From: Verrucomicrobiota bacterium
Lineage (GTDB): Bacteria > Verrucomicrobiota > Verrucomicrobiia > Chthoniobacterales > JACTMZ01
DNA: 59,378 nt
Direction of reading: 5' to 3'
Assembly: GCA_027624625.1 (NCBI GenBank)
Contig: JAQBWH010000011.1
Span: forward strand, 1 to 59,378
Positions 25,862 to 34,909 of the stretch are shown piece after piece (positions within the stretch are counted from its first letter, which is position 1; every line of letters begins with the position of its first letter). The position numbers and the translations under genes are program-made. The notes under the pieces were generated by a model. It searched no databases. It was not told the origin of the DNA and saw only the letters and a program-made list of their open reading frames with translations.

Positions 25862-26860
25862 ATGAAGAAATCCGGTTGCGTCTTGTTGGCCCTGTTCCTC
25901 GCTCTTGGCGCGAGTCTCTTTTTCAATCTCATCCTCCTCGCTTTGGTCGGCGCGACGGAGGCGGAGGGTCTGGCCTCCCGCAGTTTCCAAGCGGGACTCA
26001 CCGAGTCGGTGGTCGAGGTCGGCGAAGCGGGCGCCGGGAAGATCGCGGTCATTCCGGTGCAGGGGGTGATTTACACCGACGACACCACCGAGTGGGGAAC
26101 TTCGATGGTTGATGACATCAAAGGAGCTTTGCAAACCGCGTTGGAGGACGACGAGGTGAAGGGTGTGGTCTTGGCTGTGGATTCTCCCGGCGGCGAGGTA
26201 ACCGCTTCGGACATTATTTATAACGAAGTGCTCAAGGTGCAGAAGGAAAAACCGGTGGTGGTGGCGATGAGTTCGCTCGGGGCTTCGGGTGCCTACTATC
26301 TGGCCTGCGCGGCCGACTGGATCGTGGCTAATCCGACAACCTTCACCGGCAGCATCGGGGTGATCATCCAGTCGCTTAATTACGAGGGCCTCTTCGACAA
26401 GGTGGGGCTCGACGCGGTGGTCTTCAAGAGCGGCAAATTCAAGGATATGCTTAGCGGGTCGCGTCCGCTCACTCCGGAGGAAGGGGCCTACGTCGAGGGG
26501 ATGGTCAAACAAGTCTACGAGCGGTTTCTCGGCATCGTGGCTTCCTCGCGCGCCTTAGAGGCGGACCAATTGCGCGACACCTTTGCCGATGGCCGCATTC
26601 TGACCGGCAAGGATGCCAAGGAGGCGGGGTTGGTCGATCAACTCGGCTACTTGGAGGACGCCTTTGACAAGGCGCGCGCCTTGGCCGAAGCGCCGGGTGC
26701 GGGGGTGATCCGTTATCAGTCTGGCCCGAACTTCCAGCGCCTGTTGCGTCTGCTCGGTGCCGGCATGGAGTCGAAGGTGGAAGTCCAACTGACTCCCGGT
26801 CCGGCTTTCCGCATGCAGCCCGGGCGCGCCTACCTGCTGCCCGAGTTTTACGCGTGGTGA
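25862..26860 (+). CDS. sppA: Signal peptide peptidase SppA
   Basis: The protein has 332 residues, a single-domain SppA (half the size of E. coli SppA). An N-terminal membrane segment (about 6-30) anchors it in the inner membrane. The serine nucleophile is S142 in SLGASGAYYLA, and the lysine partner lies in the KSGKFKD block near 189-194; SPGGEV (108-113) forms the oxyanion region. It cleaves remnant signal peptides in the membrane. It is the first of four genes joined by GTGA/TTGA overlaps. Confidence 0.92.
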   Translation: MKKSGCVLLALFLALGASLFFNLILLALVGATEAEGLASRSFQAGLTESVVEVGEAGAGKIAVIPVQGVIYTDDTTEWGTSMVDDIKGALQTALEDDEVKGVVLAVDSPGGEVTASDIIYNEVLKVQKEKPVVVAMSSLGASGAYYLACAADWIVANPTTFTGSIGVIIQSLNYEGLFDKVGLDAVVFKSGKFKDMLSGSRPLTPEEGAYVEGMVKQVYERFLGIVASSRALEADQLRDTFADGRILTGKDAKEAGLVDQLGYLEDAFDKARALAEAPGAGVIRYQSGPNFQRLLRLLGAGMESKVEVQLTPGPAFRMQPGRAYLLPEFYAW

Positions 26861-27648
26861 GCGGCCTGTCTCTCTGGGCGGCGCTGGCCGCACTTGTTTT
26901 CTTCACCGCGGCGGGTTTGCGCTACTATCTGCCGTTGGCGCATCGTGTCTTTGTCGCGCAGGGCGGCCGGGTGGAGGACGACTGGGTCCGTGGTCTTGAT
27001 GGCTTTGTGGCCGCGCTTCTCGCCGTGTGGTTTGTTCTTCTGGGCTATGAATCCCTGACCGCCACCGGCGAGGAGACACTGGACTTCGGCCACGTGGTCA
27101 GCGGGGCGGCAGTCTACGCGTCCATGGTCATCTTTCTGCTCGGCTTGCTCGTCTACCGGAATATCTCTCCTGCCGGCGTATTCGGGTTCGGTCGAGAAAA
27201 GTTTTTTCCGGTGCTCGGGAGATCGCTTCTCGCCCTCGGTGCTGCGTATCCGGTCCTCATGCTGGTGCAGGCCATGGTCTACGGCGTCTCCGGCGGCGAC
27301 CTGAGCCCGCAGGAGGTGGTCCGGTTTTTGCAAAACGCGGAGACGCCGCGCGATCGTTGGGGGGTGATGGTCATGGCCGTCATGGTCGCGCCGGTGGCCG
27401 AGGAAGTTATTTTCCGCGGTTACCTTTATCCCATCGGCAAACGTTATGCCGGTCCGTTTTTCGCCATGGTCTTGACCAGCCTTCTCTTTGCCGCGCTGCA
27501 CGGGCATTCCGCCTCGCTGCCGGCCCTCTTCACTCTCGCGATGTGTCTCGGGCTGGCTTACGAAAAGACCGGTACTTTGCTTGTTCCCATGCTCATGCAC
27601 GCGGTTTTCAACGCCATCTCGGTGGCGGCCATCATGTTCCTCCTGTGA
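26857..27648 (+). CDS. CPBP-family intramembrane metalloprotease
   Basis: The protein has 263 residues and about seven or eight membrane segments. The CPBP (Rce1-like, Abi) motifs are present: EEVIFRG (182-188), a later FAALHGH and finally LMHAVFNA. Bacterial members include prenyl-protein-type proteases and bacteriocin immunity proteins; the substrate here is unknown. I place the start at GTG 26857 because it overlaps the sppA stop; a GTG one codon earlier is equally possible. Being next to sppA suggests a role in membrane protein turnover. Confidence 0.82.
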   Translation: MSGLSLWAALAALVFFTAAGLRYYLPLAHRVFVAQGGRVEDDWVRGLDGFVAALLAVWFVLLGYESLTATGEETLDFGHVVSGAAVYASMVIFLLGLLVYRNISPAGVFGFGREKFFPVLGRSLLALGAAYPVLMLVQAMVYGVSGGDLSPQEVVRFLQNAETPRDRWGVMVMAVMVAPVAEEVIFRGYLYPIGKRYAGPFFAMVLTSLLFAALHGHSASLPALFTLAMCLGLAYEKTGTLLVPMLMHAVFNAISVAAIMFLL

Positions 27649-28541
27649 AAGGTTCCACTGGAGAGGATGATTTGGTCGCGCGGTTGCGGCGTCTGCTCCC
27701 GGCAACTTCGAATGCCGTGCATGCCGGAATCGGCGACGATTGCGCCGCCGTGGCCGGCGGCAAGCGGGGGATTCTTTCCTTGCTCAAGACCGACTGTGTG
27801 GTCGAGGGACGGCATTTTTCGGCCCGCGATGCGGCTCCTGCCGTCGGCTGGAAAGCGGCCTGCCGGGCCGTGAGCGATATTGCGGCTTGCGGGGGCGCGC
27901 CGCGTTTCGCCTTGGTAACCTGTGTGGTGCGACGCGGGCAGAGCGGTCGCTGGCTGGAGGGTCTTTACCGGGGTTTAAGCCGTGCCGGGCGCACTTACGG
28001 GTTCGAGATTGTCGGCGGTGAATTGGCGCGCACCGAGGGCCCGGCCATGATCAGCGTGGCCATGACCGGCGAGGTGCCGCGGCGTAATTTTGTGCCGCGC
28101 GGCGGCGGACGCCCGGAAGATGTTCTTTATATCACCGGGGTTCTCGGGGGATCGATGCGGTCTGGTTGGCATTTGCGGTTCACTCCGCGTGTCCATGAGG
28201 CCGGATGGTTGGCGGAAAACTTCCGGCCCCGTGCCATGATGGACGTAAGTGACGGCTTGGCTGCCGATCTGCCCCGGTTGGCGGCGGCGAGCGATACGGG
28301 CTTTGTTCTCGATCCTTCGTGCCTGCCCCGACGCCGTGGAGCTTCGCTGCAGCAGGCCTTGGAGGATGGAGAGGACTTTGAACTGCTTTTCGCGGTTGCT
28401 TCGGGCCGGGCGGCCCGTCTCGAGGCCGCGTGGGGCAAAAAGTTCCCCCGTTTAAAGTTGTCGCGAATTGGCCGTTTGGTGCCGCGGGGGACGGCGGAAG
28501 GACTGGGTCTGGCCAACGGGTTTGATCACTTCACAACTTGA
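27645..28541 (+). CDS. thiL: Thiamine-monophosphate kinase
   Basis: The protein has 298 residues. GTG 27645 overlaps the previous stop (GTGA) and gives the expected N-terminus KGSTGEDDLVARL. The metal- and nucleotide-binding blocks GIGDDCAAV, TDCVVEGRHF, and the late DVSDGLAADLPRL and DGEDFELLFAV are all family signatures. It phosphorylates thiamine monophosphate to the diphosphate cofactor. thiE, which makes its substrate, lies about 7 kb away at 34906. Confidence 0.93.
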   Translation: MKGSTGEDDLVARLRRLLPATSNAVHAGIGDDCAAVAGGKRGILSLLKTDCVVEGRHFSARDAAPAVGWKAACRAVSDIAACGGAPRFALVTCVVRRGQSGRWLEGLYRGLSRAGRTYGFEIVGGELARTEGPAMISVAMTGEVPRRNFVPRGGGRPEDVLYITGVLGGSMRSGWHLRFTPRVHEAGWLAENFRPRAMMDVSDGLAADLPRLAAASDTGFVLDPSCLPRRRGASLQQALEDGEDFELLFAVASGRAARLEAAWGKKFPRLKLSRIGRLVPRGTAEGLGLANGFDHFTT

Positions 28542-29143
28542 AAGTCGAGGCCTTCATTTTTGATATCGGCAACGTTCTGATGCGTTTCCGCCCGGGGCAC
28601 GCTGAAGAAGCCCTCGCCCGGCTGGGGGAGTCTTCCGTTCCCGACTTGGGTGCGTTGCAGGCCCTCGGCCTGCGCTACGAGCGGGGGGCTTTGCAACGCG
28701 CTGAGTTTTTGTCCGCGGTCGGGGAAGTTCTTGCTTATGCCGGGCCGGAAGAAGACTTGTCGAGGGCCTGGCAGGAAATTTTCCAGCCCAACCGGCCGAT
28801 GTGGCGTCTGGTCGAGGCATTGCACGGTCATTACCCGCTTTATTTGCTCTCCAACACCAACTGTCTGCACCACGACTACCTCGCGCGGGAATACGAAGTT
28901 TTCGAAAAGTTTGCCGACGGGGTATTTTCTTACCGGGTCAAGTTGATGAAACCGGAGCCGGAAATTTTCGCCCTGGCCCTCCGCCAGTTCGGCGTGGAGG
29001 CCGGGGCGACGGTCTATCTCGATGACTTGCCGGCCAATGTCGAAGCCGCCCGCGCCGCGGGATTGCGGTCTTTTCAATACCATCCGGAGGCGCATGCCGA
29101 TTGCCTGGCCACCCTGCGCGCGCAGGGCGTGCAATGCGTTTGA
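28538..29143 (+). CDS. HAD-family phosphatase (YihX-like)
   Basis: The protein has 201 residues. The HAD motifs are visible: DIGNVL (the first Asp is the nucleophile; the family form DxDxx appears as DIGN), LLSNTN (motif II), a Lys near KLMKPEPEIF (motif III) and YLDDLPANVEAARAAG (motif IV). The DIGNVL variant, with G in place of the second Asp, is common in the YihX/glucose-1-phosphatase group. The TTG start overlaps the thiL stop (TTGA). Substrate not known. Confidence 0.82.
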   Translation: MKVEAFIFDIGNVLMRFRPGHAEEALARLGESSVPDLGALQALGLRYERGALQRAEFLSAVGEVLAYAGPEEDLSRAWQEIFQPNRPMWRLVEALHGHYPLYLLSNTNCLHHDYLAREYEVFEKFADGVFSYRVKLMKPEPEIFALALRQFGVEAGATVYLDDLPANVEAARAAGLRSFQYHPEAHADCLATLRAQGVQCV

Positions 29144-29177
29144 CTCGCCGTTCGGCGCGCATCTACGCTCTTGCGCA

Positions 29178-30146
29178 GTGAAAGAGTCATACGCTCAGCT
29201 CGAGGAAATTTACCACCGCCCGTTTTTCGACCTCATCGCGGAAGCCCGCCGGGTTCACCAGCGCCATTGGCCGGGCCGCGAAGTGCAACTCTGCACGCTA
29301 CTCAGCATCAAGACGGGGGCGTGCAGCGAGGATTGCGGTTACTGCTCGCAGAGTGCGCATCACCACACCGACCTCAAGCCGCAGCCGCTCATGACCACGG
29401 AGGAGATCCTGCCTCATGCGCGGGCGGCCAAAGAAAACGGATCGACCCGCTTTTGTATGGGTGCGGCCTGGAAAGGGGTCCGCCCGGGCGACCGGCGTTT
29501 TGCATCCGTGCTCGAGACGGTGCGCGAGGTCAGCAAGCTGGGGATGGAAGTTTGCGTGACCCTCGGCCAGCTGGGTGACGATGCGGCGCGTCAGCTCAAG
29601 GAGGCGGGGGTGACCGCCTACAACCACAATATCGACACGTCGCCGGAGTATTATCCGGAGATTGTCAGCACCCACACTTTTCAAGACCGCCTCAACACCA
29701 TCGGCTCGGTGCAGCGCGCCGGAATGCAGGTTTGTTGCGGAGGCATCCTTGGCATGGGCGAAGCGGTGAAAGACCGCCTGCGCATGCTCGAGGTTCTCGC
29801 CGGATTCGACCCGCCTCCCGAGAGCGTGCCGATCAATTGCCTCGTCGCGATCGAAGGCACCCCGCTGGAGGGTGCGCAACCGGTGGACATCTTCGAATTG
29901 GTCCGCCTTATCGCCACTGCGCGTCTCGTCTTGCCGATGTCGAAAATCCGCCTTTCGGCCGGACGCACGTCATTGACTAAAGAGGGCCAGGCTTTGTGTC
30001 TCTTCGCGGGCGCCAACTCTATTTTTTACGGCGACAAACTATTGACCACGCCGAATCCCGGAGAAAACGAAGACCTTGACCTGCTTGAGACCCTCGATCT
30101 CTCCCCGCTCGCCCCGCATTCGTTGGCCGGCGTGCCGGTCGCTTAA
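29178..30146 (+). CDS. bioB: Biotin synthase
   Basis: The protein has 322 residues from GTG 29178; upstream in-frame codons do not match the family. The radical-SAM Cys are in CSEDCGYC (C49, C53, C56). The auxiliary [2Fe-2S] ligands fall in the expected later Cys and in the RLSAGRTSL block with its Arg. AYNHNIDTSPEYY is a strong signature. The enzyme inserts sulfur into dethiobiotin. Other biotin genes are not adjacent, although a BioC-like methyltransferase is at 42040 and the biotin-dependent AccB at 33076. Its 3' end overlaps convergent miaB. Confidence 0.95.
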   Translation: MKESYAQLEEIYHRPFFDLIAEARRVHQRHWPGREVQLCTLLSIKTGACSEDCGYCSQSAHHHTDLKPQPLMTTEEILPHARAAKENGSTRFCMGAAWKGVRPGDRRFASVLETVREVSKLGMEVCVTLGQLGDDAARQLKEAGVTAYNHNIDTSPEYYPEIVSTHTFQDRLNTIGSVQRAGMQVCCGGILGMGEAVKDRLRMLEVLAGFDPPPESVPINCLVAIEGTPLEGAQPVDIFELVRLIATARLVLPMSKIRLSAGRTSLTKEGQALCLFAGANSIFYGDKLLTTPNPGENEDLDLLETLDLSPLAPHSLAGVPVA

Positions 30147-31543
30147 GAGTTCACAACGGCGTCAAGCCGACGCACTCCATCAGTTGCAACGCGAGGATTG
30201 GCGCCGTAAAGGGTGAAGCCGGCGGTTTCGCTGATGTCGAGGTCGACAAGTTGTCCGGTTAATTGGTCCGTTCCTGCAAACACCGCGATTTTGTTGCCGC
30301 GGGTGCGGCCGGCCAGGCGTGTCTCGTTGTGGCGGCTGGGGCCGGTGCAAAGAACTTCCAAGGTTTGGCCGACGAGGGCTTGGAGTTTGGACTGCGCGTG
30401 GCGGTTGATCACGGAAAGCAGATCTTGATTCCGATCCTCTTTCACTTCTTCGGACAGTTGCTCGCCCATGGTGGCAGCCGGCGTGTCTTTGCGCGGCGAG
30501 TAGCGGAAGACAAAAGCGTTGTCAAAGGAGAGTTCATCGGCCAGTGCGCGGGTCGCCGCGTAGTCTTCTTCTGTCTCGCCGGGGAAGCCGACGATGATGT
30601 CGGTGGTGATGGCGATGTCCGGGCAGTTGGCGCGGAGTCTTTGCACCAAAGTGCGGAATTTGTCCGCGGTGTAACCGCGGTGCATGGCCTTGAGCAGGCG
30701 GTCGGATCCGGACTGCAGCGGCAGGTGGACGTGCTCGGCGAGTTTTGGCAGGCGGCCGAAGCAGTTGATGAGGTCCTCGCGGAAGCCGATCGGGTGGGGG
30801 GAGGTGAAGCGGAGGCGCTCGAGCCCTTCGACCTCATGGACGGCTTCGAGGAGTTGCACGAACGGGCTGCGTCCGTGGAGTTTCGGGAATTCGTGACGCC
30901 CGTAGAGGTTGACGATTTGTCCGAGCAAGGTGACTTCTTTGCAGCCGCGTTCGACCAGTTCGCGCACTTCGCCGACGATGCTGCCGATGCGGCGGCTGCG
31001 TTCGGCGCCGCGGGTGTCGGGCACGATGCAGAAGGTGCAGCGCATGTTGCAGCCCTGCATGATGGAGACAAAGGCGCTGGCCGGGACGGTGGCGTGGTCG
31101 CGGATGGTTTCCTGCGAACCGGCTTCCTCCGCGGTGTCGACCACGGAAAAACGGAGGTCGTCCATCGCGGTGTCATGGGTCATTTTGCGGCGCAGGATGG
31201 TGTCCACATGGTCGGCGACTTTGTGGAATTTTTGCGTGCCGACGACCAGGTCGAGGTGGGGAATGTCGGAAAGGAGGGAGGCGCCGCGGCTTTGGGCCAT
31301 GCAGCCGAGCAATCCGTAGACGGTGTGCGGCCGCTTTTTTTGAAGACGTCCAAGCAGTCCCATTTTGCCGAGGGCTTTTTGTTCCGCCATATCGCGCACG
31401 CTGCAGGTGTTGAGCAGCACGACGTCGGCCTCTTCGGCTTGAGCGGTCATTTCATAGCCCCGGGCGACGAGCATTTGCGCGACTTGCTCCGAGTCGCGCT
31501 CGTTCATCTGGCATCCGTAGGTCTTGAGGAACACTTTGGGCAT
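30143..31543 (-). CDS. miaB: tRNA-2-methylthio-N6-dimethylallyladenosine synthase
   Basis: The protein has 466 residues. The N-terminal UPF0004 domain begins FLKTYGCQMNERDSE and includes LLNTCSVRDMAEQK. The radical-SAM cluster is in GCNMRCTFCIVPDTRG, and a C-terminal TRAM domain (about 390-455) carries GRTRGNKI. It adds the 2-methylthio group to A37 of tRNAs that read U-starting codons, which include the Ser tRNA in this window. The start is ATG 31543. It overlaps the bioB 3' end tail to tail by 4 bases. Confidence 0.95.
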   Translation of the reverse strand: MPKVFLKTYGCQMNERDSEQVAQMLVARGYEMTAQAEEADVVLLNTCSVRDMAEQKALGKMGLLGRLQKKRPHTVYGLLGCMAQSRGASLLSDIPHLDLVVGTQKFHKVADHVDTILRRKMTHDTAMDDLRFSVVDTAEEAGSQETIRDHATVPASAFVSIMQGCNMRCTFCIVPDTRGAERSRRIGSIVGEVRELVERGCKEVTLLGQIVNLYGRHEFPKLHGRSPFVQLLEAVHEVEGLERLRFTSPHPIGFREDLINCFGRLPKLAEHVHLPLQSGSDRLLKAMHRGYTADKFRTLVQRLRANCPDIAITTDIIVGFPGETEEDYAATRALADELSFDNAFVFRYSPRKDTPAATMGEQLSEEVKEDRNQDLLSVINRHAQSKLQALVGQTLEVLCTGPSRHNETRLAGRTRGNKIAVFAGTDQLTGQLVDLDISETAGFTLYGANPRVATDGVRRLDAVVNS

Positions 31544-31699
31544 GACGTGGGAGAATAATGCTTACCTCGACCGAGGGCCAGAGCGACGAATGAGAGGTCT
31601 GGACGGCCTGCTTTTTCGGTTGTCTTGGGCTGCGCTTGTGCCCTCATCCCACGCGGCGGAGCACAAGCGCCTTTTCAATGGCTGGCGCGGGTGAAGTCC
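31544..31699. other. Intergenic stretch with a 10-bp inverted repeat
   Basis: No gene is visible here. The arms GCGCTTGTGC (31632-31641) and GCACAAGCGC (31661-31670) are perfect complements with a 19-base loop. On the plus strand CTTTTC follows. It lies behind the stop of the GH9 remnant and upstream of miaB; a role as terminator is not convincing because no good T-tract follows on the minus strand. Confidence 0.4.
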
Positions 31700-31864
31700 T
31701 CAGTTGGTGGGAGCGAAATTCGGGATGGGCGTGCCACCGAACTCGGAGACCATCCGGGCGATGGCACCGGTGAAGGCGGCGTTGTAGTCGATGGCCACTT
31801 CGTTGCTGATGTAATCGGTTCGGTCGTCGCGGTAAGCAGTGTCGCTGGCCGCATTGGGGCCGCC
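31700..31864 (-). pseudogene. C-terminal remnant of a glycoside hydrolase family 9 (cellulase-type) gene
   Basis: The last 54 codons of a minus-strand frame, starting at GGPNAASDTAYRDD and continuing through RTDYISNEVAIDYNAAFTGA, closely follow the C-terminal end of GH9 endoglucanases. There a GGPN block is followed by a D-D-Y-NEVAI-YNA pattern carrying the catalytic acid (E in NEVA). The roughly 400-500 residues that should precede it are absent. Upstream of GGPN the frame runs on, but first as unrelated sequence and then antisense to the agmatine deiminase gene. So only the stump remains, most likely after a deletion or replacement. Recognition is by memory of the family pattern. Confidence 0.6.
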
Positions 31865-31978
31865 AGCCCGACGGATGCGATGGGCCCTTGATATGGACTC
31901 GAAGGCTGGTCCGATCTGCTCGGTTTCGCGGCGCTTCTGCGGCTTGCTTTTTAGCACTGCGTGGTTGGAAATATAGAC
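31865..31978. other. Junction between the GH9 remnant and agmatine deiminase
   Basis: These 114 bases hold the presumed breakpoint of the GH9 gene and must contain the promoter of the plus-strand agmatine deiminase. I see no clear promoter or repeat in it. Confidence 0.4.
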
Positions 31979-33019
31979 ATGGAAAAACCTGCCGACCTCG
32001 GGTTCCGCATGCCGGCCGAATGGGAGCCGCACGACGCGGTCTGGTTCTCCTGGCCGCACCCCGACACAGAAAGTTTCCCCGGGGCCTATGATCGCATTCC
32101 GCGGGCCCTCGGGGCGCTCGTTCGCGCGGCGGCCGAGTTCGAGCCGGCGAGGGTCAATGTGCGCGATGCCGGGGAAGAGAAGGAAGCGCGGCGACACATT
32201 GGCAAGTGCGACAACGTGCAATTCTTCCCGATCGACTCCGACGAGCCGTGGTGCCGGGATCATGGTCCGATCTTCCTGGTTAACGACCGGACCGGCGAGG
32301 TGGCGGTGGCCGATTTCGAATTCAATTCGTGGGGTCGGAAGCTGCCGTGGTGGGAGCTGGACCGGCGCGTGCCTGAAGCCGTGGCCCGGCACCTTGGCCT
32401 GCGCCATTTGGTCTGCCCGGTTGTGCTGGAGGGAGGCTCGGTCGAGGTGAATGGCACTGGTTCGCTCCTGACGACCCGCAGTTGCCTTTTAAACCCGAAT
32501 CGCAATCCGACGATGACCGAGGAACAGATCGGCCGGAATTTGGAAAATTGGCTGGGGGTGCGGAACGTGCTTTGGCTGGGCGACGGGATCGAAGGGGATG
32601 ATACGGACGGCCACATCGACGATTTGACGCGGTTTGTGGGGAAGTCGCGTGTCTTGACCGTGCAGGAAGACAACCCCGCGGACCCCAACCACGTGGTGCT
32701 GGAAGAAAATTTACAAACCTTGCGGGCTTTGCGTGATGAGGATGGCAATCCGCTCGATATCGTGACGTTGCCCATGCCGGAGAGGCACCGTGATTGGCAG
32801 GGGCACCGGCTACCCTGCAGTTACGCCAATTTTCTCGTCGTCAACGGAGGTGTTCTCGTGCCGACCTTCGACGACCCGCGCGATAGCCAAGCAGCGAGCA
32901 TTATCGGGTCGGTCTTTCCCGGAAGAAAAGTCGTGCCTGTCGATTGTGCTGACCTCATTATTGGCCTTGGCTCCATCCATTGCTTGAGCCAGCAACAGCC
33001 GGCCCCGCCCCGCCCTTGA
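31979..33019 (+). CDS. aguA: Agmatine deiminase
   Basis: The protein has 346 residues from ATG 31979; a GTG 18 bases upstream is an alternative. It belongs to the Porphyromonas-type peptidylarginine deiminase/AguA family. The start [19 protein letters not shown] is typical. The catalytic Cys is C335 in [13 protein letters not shown], and further active-site blocks are [23 protein letters not shown] and DDTDGHIDD. It converts agmatine to N-carbamoylputrescine and ammonia, a step to putrescine. The matching amidase (aguB) is not in the window. accB starts 57 bases downstream. Confidence 0.93.
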   Translation: MEKPADLGFRMPAEWEPHDAVWFSWPHPDTESFPGAYDRIPRALGALVRAAAEFEPARVNVRDAGEEKEARRHIGKCDNVQFFPIDSDEPWCRDHGPIFLVNDRTGEVAVADFEFNSWGRKLPWWELDRRVPEAVARHLGLRHLVCPVVLEGGSVEVNGTGSLLTTRSCLLNPNRNPTMTEEQIGRNLENWLGVRNVLWLGDGIEGDDTDGHIDDLTRFVGKSRVLTVQEDNPADPNHVVLEENLQTLRALRDEDGNPLDIVTLPMPERHRDWQGHRLPCSYANFLVVNGGVLVPTFDDPRDSQAASIIGSVFPGRKVVPVDCADLIIGLGSIHCLSQQQPAPPRP

Positions 33020-33062
33020 CTCGCTATGCTCCGGAAATCATCCTCTTCGCCTCGCAAACAAA

Positions 33063-33070
33063 AAAGGAGA
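33063..33070 (+). promoter_or_regulatory. Ribosome binding site that decides the accB start
   Basis: An AAGGAGA run (33064-33070) lies 5 bases before GTG 33076. It is one of the few strong Shine-Dalgarno sites in the window and supports the GTG over an ATG 96 bases upstream. Confidence 0.7.
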
Positions 33071-33075
33071 TCAAC

Positions 33076-33519
33076 GTGGATTTAAAAGAGATCAAAGCAC
33101 TCATCGATCTGATGCAGAAGAACGGCCTGACCGCTTTCGAGATGGAGAAGGACGGTTTTCGTATCTCACTGGCCAAGGAAACCGCTTTCGCGCCTGCCGT
33201 GGGCTACGCGCCTGCTCCTCAGTTTGCCGCGTCTGCCGCCGCGTCTCCATCCGCTGCGACTCCGGAGGTAAAGCCGGTTGTTTTGGGTAAAGAGATCATT
33301 TCGCCGATGGTCGGCACCTTTTACACTTCAGCCTCTCCTGAGTCGCCCACCTTGGTCGCTGTGGGCTCAAAAGTGACGCCCGATACCGTGGTTTGTATTA
33401 TCGAGGCGATGAAGGTGATGAACGAAATCAAGGCGGAGGTCTCCGGCACGATCACGGAAGTCGCCGCGGAAAACGGCCAGCCCGTCCAATTCGGCCAGGC
33501 CCTCTTCCGTTACAAGTAA
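33076..33519 (+). CDS. accB: Biotin carboxyl carrier protein of acetyl-CoA carboxylase
   Basis: The protein has 147 residues. The N-terminal dimerisation part ([20 protein letters not shown]) is followed by an Ala/Pro-rich linker (about 38-66) and the biotinyl domain. The biotinylated lysine is K113 in EAMKVMNE, and the thumb-like [10 protein letters not shown] block is present. It carries CO2 on biotin between AccC and the carboxyltransferase. accC follows after 25 bases. The carboxyltransferase genes accA and accD are not in the window. Confidence 0.95.
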   Translation: MDLKEIKALIDLMQKNGLTAFEMEKDGFRISLAKETAFAPAVGYAPAPQFAASAAASPSAATPEVKPVVLGKEIISPMVGTFYTSASPESPTLVAVGSKVTPDTVVCIIEAMKVMNEIKAEVSGTITEVAAENGQPVQFGQALFRYK

Positions 33520-33544
33520 GCGGCTCCTGCGCGGCGGACCGGAC

Positions 33545-34909
33545 ATGATCAAGCGTCTCCTCATTGCCAACCGCGGCGAGATCGCGCTGCGCATCATCCG
33601 GGCCTGCAAAGAACTCGGGATCCGCAGCATCGCCGTTTACTCCGAGGCCGATGTGCAGTCCCTCCATGTCCAACTGGCCGACGAGGCCATTTGCATCGGC
33701 CCGGCCCCGAGTCCGCAAAGTTATCTCAAAATCGACCGCATCATCAGCGCGGCCGAGATTGCCGATGCCGACGCCATCCATCCCGGCTACGGATTCCTGG
33801 CCGAAAACGCCCACTTCGCCGAGGTCTGCGCCAGTTGCAAAATCAAGTTTGTCGGTCCTTCCGCCGAGGCAATCCGCTTGATGGGTGACAAAAACATGGC
33901 ACGCCAGCAGGCGATCAAGGCCGGGGTACCGGTCACGCCGGGCAGCGACGGCATCGTGGAGACGGAAGGCGAGGCGCTGCGCGTCGCCCGCAAGATCGGT
34001 TTCCCCGTGATGGTCAAAGCGGTGGCGGGGGGCGGCGGACGCGGCATGCGTGTCGCGCACAACGAAGTCACTTTGGTCAAAGGCTTCCACAGCGCGCGCA
34101 CCGAAGCGGACAAGGCTTTCGGCAATCCGGCCGTCTACATCGAGAAGTTCGTGCAGAACCCGCACCACATCGAATTCCAACTCATTGCCGACAGCCAGGG
34201 TAACGTGGTTCACCTCGGGGAGCGCGATTGCTCCGTGCAGCGCCGCAACCAGAAGATCATCGAGGAGTGTCCGTCGCCCATCATGACCGACGAACTGCGC
34301 AAGCGCATGGGCGAGGCCTCGGTCGCCCTGGCCAAGGCGGTCAATTACGAGAATGCCGGCACCATTGAGTTCCTCGTCGATGACGTTGGAAACTTTTACT
34401 TCATGGAGATGAACACCCGTATCCAGGTCGAGCATCCCATCACCGAGGAGGTCTACGGCTGCGATCTGGTCAAGCAGCAGCTGCAGATTGCCTCGGGTCA
34501 GCCGCTTTCCCACCACGTGCTCAATGCCGTCCCGCGGCACCATGCCATCGAGTGCCGGATCAACGCCGAAGATCCGGAAAACAATTTTATGCCCAGCCCC
34601 GGCACGATTGACCTTTACTACGCACCGGGCGGCCGCGGGGTGCGCATCGACTCGCATGCTTACGCCGGGTATCCGATCCCGCCGAACTACGATTCGATGA
34701 TTGCCAAGCTCATCGTGCATGCCTCGACGCGCAGGCAGGCCATCTCCCGCATGCGCCGCGCTCTCGGTGAATACATGATCACCGGCATCAAGACGACCAT
34801 TCCGCTGCAGCTGGAGATCATGCAGAACAAAGATTTCATCGCCGGAAAATACGACACCGGCTTCCTCGAGCGCATGCTCGAGGAGCGCGGCGCCCCGCTG
34901 AAAAAGTGA
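33545..34909 (+). CDS. accC: Biotin carboxylase subunit of acetyl-CoA carboxylase
   Basis: The protein has 454 residues, the family length. The start [20 protein letters not shown] is characteristic. The ATP-grasp glycine loop [10 protein letters not shown], the block [13 protein letters not shown], and the catalytic region [16 protein letters not shown] are intact. It carboxylates biotin on AccB with bicarbonate and ATP. The stop overlaps a GTG start for thiE (GTGA). Confidence 0.96.
   Translation: MIKRLLIANRGEIALRIIRACKELGIRSIAVYSEADVQSLHVQLADEAICIGPAPSPQSYLKIDRIISAAEIADADAIHPGYGFLAENAHFAEVCASCKIKFVGPSAEAIRLMGDKNMARQQAIKAGVPVTPGSDGIVETEGEALRVARKIGFPVMVKAVAGGGGRGMRVAHNEVTLVKGFHSARTEADKAFGNPAVYIEKFVQNPHHIEFQLIADSQGNVVHLGERDCSVQRRNQKIIEECPSPIMTDELRKRMGEASVALAKAVNYENAGTIEFLVDDVGNFYFMEMNTRIQVEHPITEEVYGCDLVKQQLQIASGQPLSHHVLNAVPRHHAIECRINAEDPENNFMPSPGTIDLYYAPGGRGVRIDSHAYAGYPIPPNYDSMIAKLIVHASTRRQAISRMRRALGEYMITGIKTTIPLQLEIMQNKDFIAGKYDTGFLERMLEERGAPLKK

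Noticed and set aside
31961..32407. Minus-strand frame as a full gene antisense to agmatine deiminase
   Set aside because: Only its last 54 codons look like protein (GH9); the rest is a shadow of the deiminase gene.
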